The notes below the pieces were generated by a model, which ran no database searches, was not told the origin of the DNA, and was given only the letters and a program-made list of their open reading frames with translations. Shown here piece by piece: positions 7,489-15,794 of a stretch of 64,000 nt of DNA (positions are counted from its first letter, which is position 1; every line of letters starts with the position of its first letter). Source of the DNA: CAZRIZ01 sp050950465 (GTDB taxonomy: Bacteria; Patescibacteriota; Saccharimonadia; Saccharimonadales; Saccharimonadaceae); the NCBI GenBank assembly GCA_050950465.1, contig JBMNHQ010000001.1, positions 124,001 through 188,000 on the forward strand. Reading direction: 5' to 3'. The position numbers and the translations under genes were made by a program.

Positions 7489-10275
7489 TTAGTTTTGTTG
7501 CTGACGCTTGGAATAAATCAATCCAAATGCACCTAGGCCGATCATGGAGATGGCAGCAATAGCAGTGGTTAGATAGTTAGATCCTACACCAGTCTTTGGT
7601 GAAACTGGACAAGCTGGCGAAGATAGAACAGTAACCGTAACTGGCGTACCGACATCGACACCATTGATACGAGCAGTGACAGTGTGATCACCTGGCTTAA
7701 CACCACAAGGTATCAAGGCAGTGACAGTAGCACTACCATACAAAACTGTGCCTTCACCCAGCTTAACTGGATCAGAATGTAACCAGAACTCAACGGTTTT
7801 GCCTTCATGCTCGGCAGCTAGATTTTTAATTGTCACTGTTAAGCTTTCGTTTTGTTTAATAGTAACTTTATCGGCATCTAAGATAACTGGGGCATCCTCA
7901 AATTCTACCGTGACAGCTTTAGCAGCGTCCATCAACACGCTGTATTCTGTATCACTTACCTTGGTCGCGCTAGTCACGCTTTTAACTTGCTTTCTAATGT
8001 CAGGAACGACAGTGATAAAAGCTATGTCACCTTCGCTATACGGATTAGCGTGATCGGGCGTACAAGCACCACCCACACCACAATTAATGGTGAGGTTATA
8101 GGTCGGAATGTCAACAAATGTAACATCGACGGTCTTATCGACATCCATGGTAATTATGTATGTCGTATCACCATCTTTGACGGCATTAGATACACTTCCA
8201 ACCTTTTTACCACCTTCTGGAGATAGATTGAGATACACATCGGCGCCTATGTTATAGAAGCGCGGTATGATCTCGGGGTTGAGCGCGCAAGTTCCGCCAG
8301 CGCCACAATTTAACGTCAACAGGGTCTTGGCTGGATCGCGCTTAAAGCTAATGTCAACAACAGTGTCGGCTGTTACAAAAAAGCCGCCGTTCCCGTTCGA
8401 TAATCCAGACAGAGCAGTATTTTCTACACCACCTACCATCCATTTATCAATCAGATAACCATCATGAGCCACCGCAGCCACAGTAGCAGTCGCGCCTTCG
8501 TCATAGGTTCCAGCACCATCACAAGTACCGTTAGCACCACATTTGACGGTTACAGTATAGGTTTTAGGGTTAACTACGATAAGCTGAGAGGCCGATTGGT
8601 AGCTAATATCATGTGTAATTATTATTGTTGTTGTACCAGTAATTGCCAGAACCGCACCGTTAGCTGGACTAGTACTTAAATCATTAGTAGCAAAATCAGC
8701 CAAGGCGATATCTTCATAGGTACCGTTCGACTTGCCGAGAGTCACTACTAGGCCAGTTAAATCTAGGGCTTCGCCTACGGTATAAGTTGTGGTAGTTGGT
8801 GGAGTTTTAACAGCGACACTAGTAACCGTCACTGGCGATGCATCCTCAAACTCAACCACAACTGTTTTATCAGAATCCATGACCACCGTATAAGTCGTAT
8901 CATTCTCCTTACCGTCAACACCAGCTACGCTCTTGACCTGCTTTCCAGAGGCTGGCGCTAGAGTAATAGTGGCAGTTTCGCCGTCGTTGTATGGATTAGC
9001 ATGATTGGGCGTACAAGTGCCACCTTCACCACAAGTGATAGTGAGGTTGTAGGTAATCGGAGCAGGATTGACCGTAATCGTCAAGTTCTTAGTCGGACCG
9101 TCGGTATGAGAAATCACCACTTTATCGTTGGTTGTAGCTAGCGTTGCACCGTTAGCTGGGTTGGTACTTAAACCATTAGTCGCAAAGTTGGCCAGCGCCA
9201 CATCTTCGGAAGTGCTATTAGACTTATTAAGCGTTACCTCTAAGCCAGTCAAATCTAAGTTATCACCGTCAGTGTAGGTGGTTGTAGCTGGAGGGCTTTT
9301 GATATCAATGCTTGTAACCGTAACGGCGCTAGGTTGCTGAAGTCGCACATTGTAAGTCTTCTTAGCCACGCCATTTGCGGCTGTTACCTCAATAACATAA
9401 TCAACCGTGGTGCTACCACTTAGAGTCATACGTCCTGTGGCGTAGCCAGGGCCAGATACGGTTGCACTTTGCTCTACCCCGTTAGCCGTTACTTTAAAGG
9501 TTTGTTCTGGCTCCTTGAGCCTTATAAACAGCTCGGCGGTCGTATACATTGAATCTATATCGATCGTATAGTCGGTGTCAGAATCGTTGAAGAAACTATC
9601 GTTAGAGTCCCACCCACCTAAGCCATCATACGTCATGTAAGCCCATATGGTCGACAGTGATGCGTTAGATGAGGCATACTTGTAGACCACGCTACCTTCA
9701 TTCCAGTCACCATCAGTGGCACTATAGTCAGTTGGCAAGGTTGGCTCATTGTTTATTGCCTGAGCAGCACCTGAGCCAGCATTATTCACCGACACCGAAA
9801 CCTGACCAGTGCCTCGCAGATTTAGAGAGCTAATTCCGTAGATATTCTCGCTGGTGCTGGTGTTAATATTAATGTTTATCGATGAGCTCCCCCACAAATC
9901 AACATTATGAAAAGCGTAGGTCGGCTTGTCGGAAGTCACTATCACTTTAGCGGTTCCGTACAAAATCGCATTACCTGCATCAACCTTATTGTTTGTGCTC
10001 AGGGTGACATCGTAAATACGAGGCTGGCGCTTAATCGCAGTGTCTTGACTGCTAATGGTTAGGTTAGCAGTGCTACTGCCTTTAATATAAACAGCATTAG
10101 CCTCAATGCCATATGTATGCGAAGTGATAGCGTTATCGCCAATCAGTCGCAAATTAATCGTGTTGTCAGGCTCCTCGTCGACTCGCCTAATTGGTCCGCC
10201 GTCGTAGCCATTTAAGACGATCTCCTCAGTGCCCTCATCATACGACATACCTGCAGGAAAATCTGGATCAGTCAT
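7489..10275 (-). CDS. Wall-anchored Ig/InlB-repeat surface protein (main open part)
   Basis: 928 residues open from an internal ATG. The N-terminal third is Asn/Ser/Thr-rich beta structure. It is followed by a cadherin-like segment (about 245-315), Ig-like repeats of the TYTVGEALDLTGLVVTL type, and several InlB/Flg_new-type repeats each carrying CGxGGTCxP pairs. The C terminus is a sortase-type signal: SPKTG, a hydrophobic helix, then SKRQQQN. It is expected to be exported and covalently anchored. The internal ATG has no ribosome site. The frame is open upstream to a TGA at 10360-10362, and beyond that to a proper signal peptide starting at 10455, so the true gene is 7489-10455 with one in-frame stop. 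Confidence 0.85.
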   Translation of the reverse strand: MTDPDFPAGMSYDEGTEEIVLNGYDGGPIRRVDEEPDNTINLRLIGDNAITSHTYGIEANAVYIKGSSTANLTISSQDTAIKRQPRIYDVTLSTNNKVDAGNAILYGTAKVIVTSDKPTYAFHNVDLWGSSSINININTSTSENIYGISSLNLRGTGQVSVSVNNAGSGAAQAINNEPTLPTDYSATDGDWNEGSVVYKYASSNASLSTIWAYMTYDGLGGWDSNDSFFNDSDTDYTIDIDSMYTTAELFIRLKEPEQTFKVTANGVEQSATVSGPGYATGRMTLSGSTTVDYVIEVTAANGVAKKTYNVRLQQPSAVTVTSIDIKSPPATTTYTDGDNLDLTGLEVTLNKSNSTSEDVALANFATNGLSTNPANGATLATTNDKVVISHTDGPTKNLTITVNPAPITYNLTITCGEGGTCTPNHANPYNDGETATITLAPASGKQVKSVAGVDGKENDTTYTVVMDSDKTVVVEFEDASPVTVTSVAVKTPPTTTTYTVGEALDLTGLVVTLGKSNGTYEDIALADFATNDLSTSPANGAVLAITGTTTIIITHDISYQSASQLIVVNPKTYTVTVKCGANGTCDGAGTYDEGATATVAAVAHDGYLIDKWMVGGVENTALSGLSNGNGGFFVTADTVVDISFKRDPAKTLLTLNCGAGGTCALNPEIIPRFYNIGADVYLNLSPEGGKKVGSVSNAVKDGDTTYIITMDVDKTVDVTFVDIPTYNLTINCGVGGACTPDHANPYSEGDIAFITVVPDIRKQVKSVTSATKVSDTEYSVLMDAAKAVTVEFEDAPVILDADKVTIKQNESLTVTIKNLAAEHEGKTVEFWLHSDPVKLGEGTVLYGSATVTALIPCGVKPGDHTVTARINGVDVGTPVTVTVLSSPACPVSPKTGVGSNYLTTAIAAISMIGLGAFGLIYSKRQQQN

Positions 10276-10359
10276 AACGCGTGGTAATGAGATTCTACTC
10301 CAACTAAGAGTGCTATTGTTATAAATCTCAATTGCCGTAACATTGGCTGCCCGAGCTGG

Positions 10360-10455
10360 TCACATAGCGTAGAACAAACTGCCAACTAGTGCTAGCAAAG
10401 AAAGCAGTCCAACCTTCAGCCACCGCTTCTTTAAAGTTGATATTCTTCGTTTCAT
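10360..10455 (-). pseudogene. Severed signal-peptide start of the surface protein gene
   Basis: From ATG 10455, preceded by AAAGGAG at 6 nt, a textbook signal peptide is encoded: MKRRISTLKKRW, a hydrophobic core LLSLLALVGSLFYAM, then TGA as codon 32, then PARAANVT with an ARA cleavage motif in the same frame. The frame joins the 928-residue ORF without any shift (180 nt, 60 codons). One C-to-T change from CGA would explain the stop. Either the gene is inactivated, the stop is read through, or the base is a sequencing error. Confidence 0.8.
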
Positions 10456-10566
10456 GCACAACTCCTTTACAATTTATTGGCTGGCAAAAATCCTCGCACA
10501 CCAACCAAACATAATGCTTACGCCCATTTTACTATACTTCAATCAATTTTAACAATTAAGTTATGC

Positions 10567-10572
10567 TACAAT
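10567..10572 (+). promoter_or_regulatory. -10 box of leaderless prepilin gene
   Basis: TACAAT with upstream TGC (extended -10), 7 nt before the ATG at 10580; no ribosome site fits between. Confidence 0.6.
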
Positions 10573-10579
10573 TAATGTT

Positions 10580-10963
10580 ATGAAGAAGAAAACCGGTTTT
10601 ACAGTTATTGAGATTATTTTTGTTACAATAGTCACAATAGCGGCAGCAGTGTTAGTAATCACCCAAACCAATTCGGCCGAAGCTACAATGCGCGACAAAG
10701 AGCGCAAAGCAGCCATCAATGCGATGTATTTCCAACTAATTAATGTTTACTATAAGCAAAACAACTACTACCCTGAAAATATTTCGCCTGAGTTGCTTAC
10801 CGGTATGGACCCAGCTCTATTTACTGATCCAAACGGTATTCTGATGGGCGAAGCAAATTCTAACTACACCTATCAGGCCAGCGATTGCACCGAGAGTCAG
10901 TGTCAAAAGTTTAAGTTAACTGCCACGCTCGAAAAAGAAGCGCCTTATATCAAAGGAAATTGA
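10580..10963 (+). CDS. Type IV prepilin-like protein
   Basis: 127 residues with a class III signal: MKKKTG followed by FTVIEIIFVTIVTIAAAVLV, with cleavage after Gly6 and the conserved Glu at mature position 5. The hydrophobic N-terminal helix is followed by a small globular domain with the paired cysteines DCTESQC near the C terminus. It is a plausible pilin or minor pilin for the assembly machine at 0-5 kb, and would be processed by a PilD peptidase not in this window. It converges with the PH-domain gene, overlapping by 19 nt. Confidence 0.9.
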   Translation: MKKKTGFTVIEIIFVTIVTIAAAVLVITQTNSAEATMRDKERKAAINAMYFQLINVYYKQNNYYPENISPELLTGMDPALFTDPNGILMGEANSNYTYQASDCTESQCQKFKLTATLEKEAPYIKGN

Positions 10964-11856
10964 GGTTCACCTAGTTTGGTCGGCACTAATCGATCATTTT
11001 TGACTGCCTGAACAATGTTGTTGATTTGCTCAACTATTCGCTTAGGATTGTATACCAAATTTTGCTCGTAAGTTGTCTCGTCACCAACAGTAGAAAGGCG
11101 AACATTGCCAAAATTAAATAACGATGCAACCATGCCAACCTGATGTGATGAAACATCCTCAATACCATCTAAATCAATTGACTGAATCTTCTCATCGAAT
11201 AAACTACGTTGTTGAAATTGAATCACTCGCTCGCTAGTAATAAACATCTTATTGTTTTTATAAATTTTAGCACTGATATAGGCCATTAATACCAAAAGCA
11301 AATCCAGTAGAACAATTATGAACGCAAAGATGCCAGAAAAGTTCAAATCAAAGCCAAGAACACGACTTGGTCCAGTGCTAGTAGAAGCAAAGATTAACCA
11401 TAAACTTGTGACAATAATCAAGAAGAATAGATTAATTCCCCAAATTAATTTAGGAACAATCGGATGACGTTTAACCTCTACCAAAACAAATTCGTTGTCA
11501 GCTAGGTCACGAATTTCTGGATAATCTCGACGGCTCTGCTCATGACGCTCTTTTAAGGTTTCGGGCGTCAAATCTTCGTATTGACTAGCAATGCCTGCTA
11601 AATCTTGGCGAGCGACTCGTCTAGTTGAACGTGGTTGAAAACCATTACGTTGTAGCCCAATTGGCCTCGGATGAATCACAGTTTCGCGACTAGATTGGCG
11701 AAAACGAGTCCCATAATCTCGATTGGTTAACTCACTGTATTCAACTTTTTGATAAAGATTGCGTCCATCACTATCAACCCCGACGATTTTAAAACGGGCA
11801 ATGGTTTCACCAGGTACTGGCGCCACCTCTGGCAGAGATCGCAATTCCTCATCCAT
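10945..11856 (-). CDS. Membrane protein with bacterial PH (YdbS-like) domain
   Basis: 303 residues. A soluble N-terminal region of about 130 residues is followed by two transmembrane helices (about 137-160 and 172-195) and a bPH2-type domain starting at KMFITSERVIQFQQRSLF and running through IEDVSSHQVG. Such proteins are membrane associated; function is unknown. A TATAAT box lies 6 nt before the ATG, so it has its own promoter although it follows ruvB closely. Confidence 0.8.
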   Translation of the reverse strand: MDEELRSLPEVAPVPGETIARFKIVGVDSDGRNLYQKVEYSELTNRDYGTRFRQSSRETVIHPRPIGLQRNGFQPRSTRRVARQDLAGIASQYEDLTPETLKERHEQSRRDYPEIRDLADNEFVLVEVKRHPIVPKLIWGINLFFLIIVTSLWLIFASTSTGPSRVLGFDLNFSGIFAFIIVLLDLLLVLMAYISAKIYKNNKMFITSERVIQFQQRSLFDEKIQSIDLDGIEDVSSHQVGMVASLFNFGNVRLSTVGDETTYEQNLVYNPKRIVEQINNIVQAVKNDRLVPTKLGEPQFPLI

Positions 11857-11862
11857 ACTACT

Positions 11863-11868
11863 ATTATA
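11863..11868 (-). promoter_or_regulatory. -10 box of leaderless PH-domain gene
   Basis: TATAAT on the minus strand, 6 nt before the ATG at 11856. Confidence 0.65.
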
Positions 11869-11883
11869 TTTACAACATCTTGA

Positions 11884-12888
11884 CTAATCTGTCAAGTGCA
11901 AATGCTTAATAGCCTTGCCAGTTACACGTCGTCCACGTGGCGTCCGTTCTAAAAAGCCAATTTGCATCAAATACGGCTCGTAGTAATCTTCGATTGTGGT
12001 TGTTTCGTCACCAGTCAACGCTGAGATTGTATTAAGTCCAACTGGTCGATCTTGATAATTTTGGAAGATACTTTTTAGCATATTACGATCCGCTGCATCC
12101 AGCCCCAGTTCATCAATTTGTAGCAATTCCATAGTTTTTTCGGTCGTCGGGACATCGATAATGCCGTCTCCATTAACATCAGCATAATCACGTACTCGTT
12201 TGAGTAGTCGATTGGCAATCCGTGGCGTCAAACGCGAACGAGTCGCTAGAATCTTGGCGGCTGGGTCTTTAATATCCGAATCTAAAATCTTAGCAGAACG
12301 CACCACGATGCGCGAAATCTCTTCTGGGTGATAAAATTCTAGCCGGTAAACGTGACCGAAACGATCTCTGAGCGGCGCTGCTAAAGCACCAACTCGTGTG
12401 GTCGCACCAATCACCGTAAATTTTGGCAAATCCAGCCTAACGCTACGTGCCGCTGGGCCTTTACCGATCATAATATCGAGCTTAAAATCTTCCATCGCCG
12501 AATAAAGCGTTTCTTCCACCACTCGACTGAGCCGATGGATTTCGTCAATAAATAAGATATCGCCATCTTGCAGGTTGGTTAGCATACTAGCTAAATCACC
12601 AGCTCGTTCAATCGCTGGGCCACTCGTCACCCGCATAGCCGAGCCCATTTCGTTAGCAATCACCATCGCCAGTGTAGTCTTACCTAAGCCTGGTGGGCCA
12701 TAGAGTAAAATGTGGTCAAGCGGCTCACCACGTTTTTTAGCAGCTCTAATCGCCAACTTCAAATTAGTTTTGATGTTTTCTTGCCCGACGTATTCAGCAA
12801 AATTATGTGGCCGAAGCCCAACTTCAATTTGCTGCTCTTTGTCATTCTCATCATGCAAGCCAGTATCAACAATTCGTTCGATTGCCAT
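11884..12888 (-). CDS. ruvB: Holliday junction helicase motor RuvB
   Basis: 334 residues, full length. Walker A GPPGLGKTT, Walker B DEIH and sensor GATTRVGAL are present, with a C-terminal winged-helix domain ending near RTPRGRRVT. It drives branch migration with RuvA. Its ATG overlaps the ruvA stop (TAATG). Confidence 0.98.
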   Translation of the reverse strand: MAIERIVDTGLHDENDKEQQIEVGLRPHNFAEYVGQENIKTNLKLAIRAAKKRGEPLDHILLYGPPGLGKTTLAMVIANEMGSAMRVTSGPAIERAGDLASMLTNLQDGDILFIDEIHRLSRVVEETLYSAMEDFKLDIMIGKGPAARSVRLDLPKFTVIGATTRVGALAAPLRDRFGHVYRLEFYHPEEISRIVVRSAKILDSDIKDPAAKILATRSRLTPRIANRLLKRVRDYADVNGDGIIDVPTTEKTMELLQIDELGLDAADRNMLKSIFQNYQDRPVGLNTISALTGDETTTIEDYYEPYLMQIGFLERTPRGRRVTGKAIKHLHLTD

Positions 12889-13463
12889 TATTTCCTGCCT
12901 TTCAGAGCTTGCTTAATACGCTCTTGAATCGATAATTTCGAATCAACCTGCGCCAGAGCATTAACCGCATCGGTTGCAGTATAACCTAGCGCCATCAAAG
13001 CCTCGACCGCCTCATCACTAGTGTCAAGTTCAGTTTGTATTGCCTCGTTACCGATAATTGACGGTACACCAACTTTGTCGGACAAATCAACACAAACTCG
13101 TTCAGCCGTTTTCTTGCCCACACCGTGCGCCTGCTGAATATATTTACTATCAGAGCGCGCAATCGCTGAGCGTACATTTTCAAACTGGCCAATCGATAAA
13201 ATCGCCAAAGCCGCTTTTGGACCAACGCCCTGAACGGTAATTAAAAGCTGAAATAAAGCCTTACTGGCTGAAGTTAAAAAACCATAAAGTTCTTGCGATT
13301 GTTCGCGTACCTGAAAATATGTATAAACATCAGCCTCGGCTTTAAGCGCCAACTCGCTAGCATCAGACAATGGCATCTGGACTTCGTAGCCAACACCCGC
13401 CACGTCAATCACTATTCGGGTCAAGTCTTTCTCAATTACCCTACCTCGAAGTCTTGCAATCAT
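12888..13463 (-). CDS. ruvA: Holliday junction binding protein RuvA
   Basis: 191 residues: an OB-fold N terminus (MIARLRGRVIEKD), tandem helix-hairpin-helix motifs (VQGVGPKAALAIL and AHGVGKKTAERV), and a C-terminal RuvB-binding UBA-like domain (AVEALMALGYTATDAVNAL). First gene of the ruvAB unit; ruvC is distant, at 57.7 kb. The ATG lies 6 nt after a TACAAT box. Confidence 0.97.
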   Translation of the reverse strand: MIARLRGRVIEKDLTRIVIDVAGVGYEVQMPLSDASELALKAEADVYTYFQVREQSQELYGFLTSASKALFQLLITVQGVGPKAALAILSIGQFENVRSAIARSDSKYIQQAHGVGKKTAERVCVDLSDKVGVPSIIGNEAIQTELDTSDEAVEALMALGYTATDAVNALAQVDSKLSIQERIKQALKGRK

Positions 13464-13469
13464 ACTTTA

Positions 13470-13475
13470 ATTGTA
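13470..13475 (-). promoter_or_regulatory. -10 box of leaderless ruvA
   Basis: TACAAT on the minus strand, 6 nt upstream of the ruvA ATG; no ribosome site. Confidence 0.65.
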
Positions 13476-13508
13476 CCGCAATTTTACCAGATTGACGAAT
13501 AAATCACC

Positions 13509-15794
13509 TTACTTCGTCACCGCTGTATAGACTACAGTAGTGCGGTAAGTACCTGATGTTTGGGTGGCATTAACCTTTAGCCCGTAATAGATAGGTATGG
13601 TGATGCCAGTGATGGTTGGGTTATTGCTGGTAAGAATAGTGTCTGGAGTGTTGTTAGGTTGAACTTTAGCCCAAGTGTATTGACTAGTGGGTACGTTAGT
13701 TTCTAGGGTGGTAGTAGTACCAAAGGTGGTGTTATTGATGCGATAGCCCCAGGTATTCACTGGAAGGTCTAGAACTGGGCTGGTAGCACTAGCTGAGGTG
13801 GGATTAATGATGAGGCTTGAGTTATTAATATTAACTAAGTTGCTGTGAGTGGTGTTGGTGGAGAGTCTGAGATCATAACCAAGTGGATTATTAGTCTTGA
13901 CAGTAATGTCATGGGTCATGGAATTAAAGCGATCAGCCGTAGCGGGTATAACTTGGAAAGAAACCGTGTCGGATGAGGTTGAGACGGTAATATAGCTAGA
14001 CTGAGCAGTGACTGGTGCAGTGGATGGACCAGTGCCAACCGCGTTGATGGCTGAGACTCGGAAGTTGTAATAAGTAGTTGATGAACTGCCAAGACCACTG
14101 ACTGTAGCAGTTGTGTTAGTGCTAGTGCCGTCATTGTAGATAGTCCAAGAGCCTGTGCAAACACCAGCGCTAGTGGCTGTACAATACTCAATCTGGTAGT
14201 CAGTAATAGGTGTACCACCTGTACTAGCTGGTGCAGTCCAAGAGAGGATGACGCTATCGGAATTAGGTGTAGCAGTGAGATTAGTTGGTACACCCGGTAC
14301 ATTCCAGGTGGTAGCACTAGCGACAGACGAGTAGGAGCTGCTACCAGCGGCGTTATTAGCTCGAACTTGGAACTCATAAGTGGTGCCGTTAGCTAAGCTG
14401 GTAAAAGTGCGGTTAGTAGTGGTGCCTTGGGAAACTGTAGTCCAAGTGCCACCACTTGGTCGGTATTGGATGTCATAGCCTGTGATGGGTGAACCACCAT
14501 CATTGGGGGCTGTCCAAGATAAGGTTATTTGAGCAACAGCAGTGGCGGTAGCAGTTGGAGTGGATGGGGTGGATGGAGGATTACCCATGGTTGTAGCTTG
14601 AACCGAAGTTATATCATAATAAGCCCCCACCCCAGCACCATTAATGGCGCTAACTCTAAAGTTGTAAGTTGTATTATCTGCTAGTCCTGTTACAACCGTA
14701 GTAGTATTAGCACTAACACCATCATTAAATATCGACCACGACACTCCACCATTTGAACTATATTCTATGCGGTAATCTGTAATTGCGCTGGCACCAGTAA
14801 AGCTGGGTGCTGTCCAGCTTAAGGTTACTTGCTTAACCCCAGCAGTTGCAGTTAGATTCAGTGGAGCAGCTGGCGTAGTAAAAGGGGTAGCTGATGCTAC
14901 ATTGCTATTGGGGCTAGCTCCAACAGCGTTGACTGCTCGAACTCGGAAAGAATAAGGAAAGCCAGCAGAAAGACCAGAATCAACAAAATTTTGGTAGGTC
15001 TTGTCGTTAGTTAAAGTTATACTAACATTCTTTACGCTCGGAATATTGCCCGTACCATAACCGCCATAAAAGGCCAACATGGCTTGAGACAAACTACCAT
15101 TTTGCACAGTCGGCTTCACCACCACTGAATGGCGCGTGTAAGTAGTCGTAACAGGTATTGGAGTAACACCTATGCTATATTTCGAATCAGTGCCATTTTG
15201 GTTGTAAATATTAATAGTGTTTTGGGTAGTAGTGTCAGCACTTCGTATATCAAAAGATATAGTGTACTGATTATCAACCCCATAAAGATCGATGATTGGT
15301 GCGATATCGGCATATTGTAAGAATTCGTTAGCACCAGTCTTTTCAACTGTTGAATTACTAAGCAAATTTAGGCTATTGGCTGGAATTGTAACTGAAGTGT
15401 TGGTAGAAGTGCCATCCGCATAAGTCGACCAACTAGCTCCGCCATTGTCGCTATATTCAATGATGTAATCAGTGATAGGTGAGCCACCATTGCTTGGTGC
15501 AGTCCATGATAGAGAGACTTGTTTATTACCAGCTGTGGCAGATAGTCCAGTTGGAGTACCTGGAGTGGTGCGAGGTGTAGTGGTAGCCGTACCTGACCAA
15601 GCACCTGCACCGGCTACGTTCTTAGCTCTAACTTGGAACTCATAGGTAGTGCCGTTAGTTAAGCCAGTAATAGTTCGGGGAGATGAGACATTGGATAGAA
15701 GTGTCCAGCTACCTCCACTGGGTCGGTACTGGATATCATAGCCAGTAATAGCTGAACCACCATTACTGCTTGGTGCTGACCATGATACGGTGAC
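13509..15794 (-). CDS. FN3-repeat C-terminal half of the split RCC1/FN3 surface protein
   Basis: The frame is open for 761 codons directly after the TAA at 15795-15797 and in the same frame as the RCC1 part; a TTG at 15365 is the first plausible internal start but has no ribosome site. It contains about five fibronectin type III domains (motifs such as VTLSWTAPS and TTYNFRVSAINGAG). The second FN3 is interrupted by a jelly-roll-like insert of about 120 residues (from NLLSNSTVEKTG to VKNVSITLTND). The last 150 residues are a domain shared with the giant protein at 60 kb, ending SGTYRTTVVYTAVTK. Without translation from the upstream part this half has no export signal. Confidence 0.8.
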   Translation of the reverse strand, partial: VTVSWSAPSSNGGSAITGYDIQYRPSGGSWTLLSNVSSPRTITGLTNGTTYEFQVRAKNVAGAGAWSGTATTTPRTTPGTPTGLSATAGNKQVSLSWTAPSNGGSPITDYIIEYSDNGGASWSTYADGTSTNTSVTIPANSLNLLSNSTVEKTGANEFLQYADIAPIIDLYGVDNQYTISFDIRSADTTTQNTINIYNQNGTDSKYSIGVTPIPVTTTYTRHSVVVKPTVQNGSLSQAMLAFYGGYGTGNIPSVKNVSITLTNDKTYQNFVDSGLSAGFPYSFRVRAVNAVGASPNSNVASATPFTTPAAPLNLTATAGVKQVTLSWTAPSFTGASAITDYRIEYSSNGGVSWSIFNDGVSANTTTVVTGLADNTTYNFRVSAINGAGVGAYYDITSVQATTMGNPPSTPSTPTATATAVAQITLSWTAPNDGGSPITGYDIQYRPSGGTWTTVSQGTTTNRTFTSLANGTTYEFQVRANNAAGSSSYSSVASATTWNVPGVPTNLTATPNSDSVILSWTAPASTGGTPITDYQIEYCTATSAGVCTGSWTIYNDGTSTNTTATVSGLGSSSTTYYNFRVSAINAVGTGPSTAPVTAQSSYITVSTSSDTVSFQVIPATADRFNSMTHDITVKTNNPLGYDLRLSTNTTHSNLVNINNSSLIINPTSASATSPVLDLPVNTWGYRINNTTFGTTTTLETNVPTSQYTWAKVQPNNTPDTILTSNNPTITGITIPIYYGLKVNATQTSGTYRTTVVYTAVTK

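Noticed and set aside
10360..10362. Reading TGA as glycine (Gracilibacteria/Absconditabacteria code) or selenocysteine
   Set aside because: TGA ends pilM, pilN and other intact genes exactly at operon overlaps, so it is a stop here. No SECIS-like stem was sought beyond the codon and a signal peptide is not a usual Sec site.
15368..15610. Separate 80-residue gene between the two halves of the split surface gene
   Set aside because: It is in a different frame from the continuing FN3 sequence, has a Leu/His/Gln-rich shadow composition and no ribosome site.
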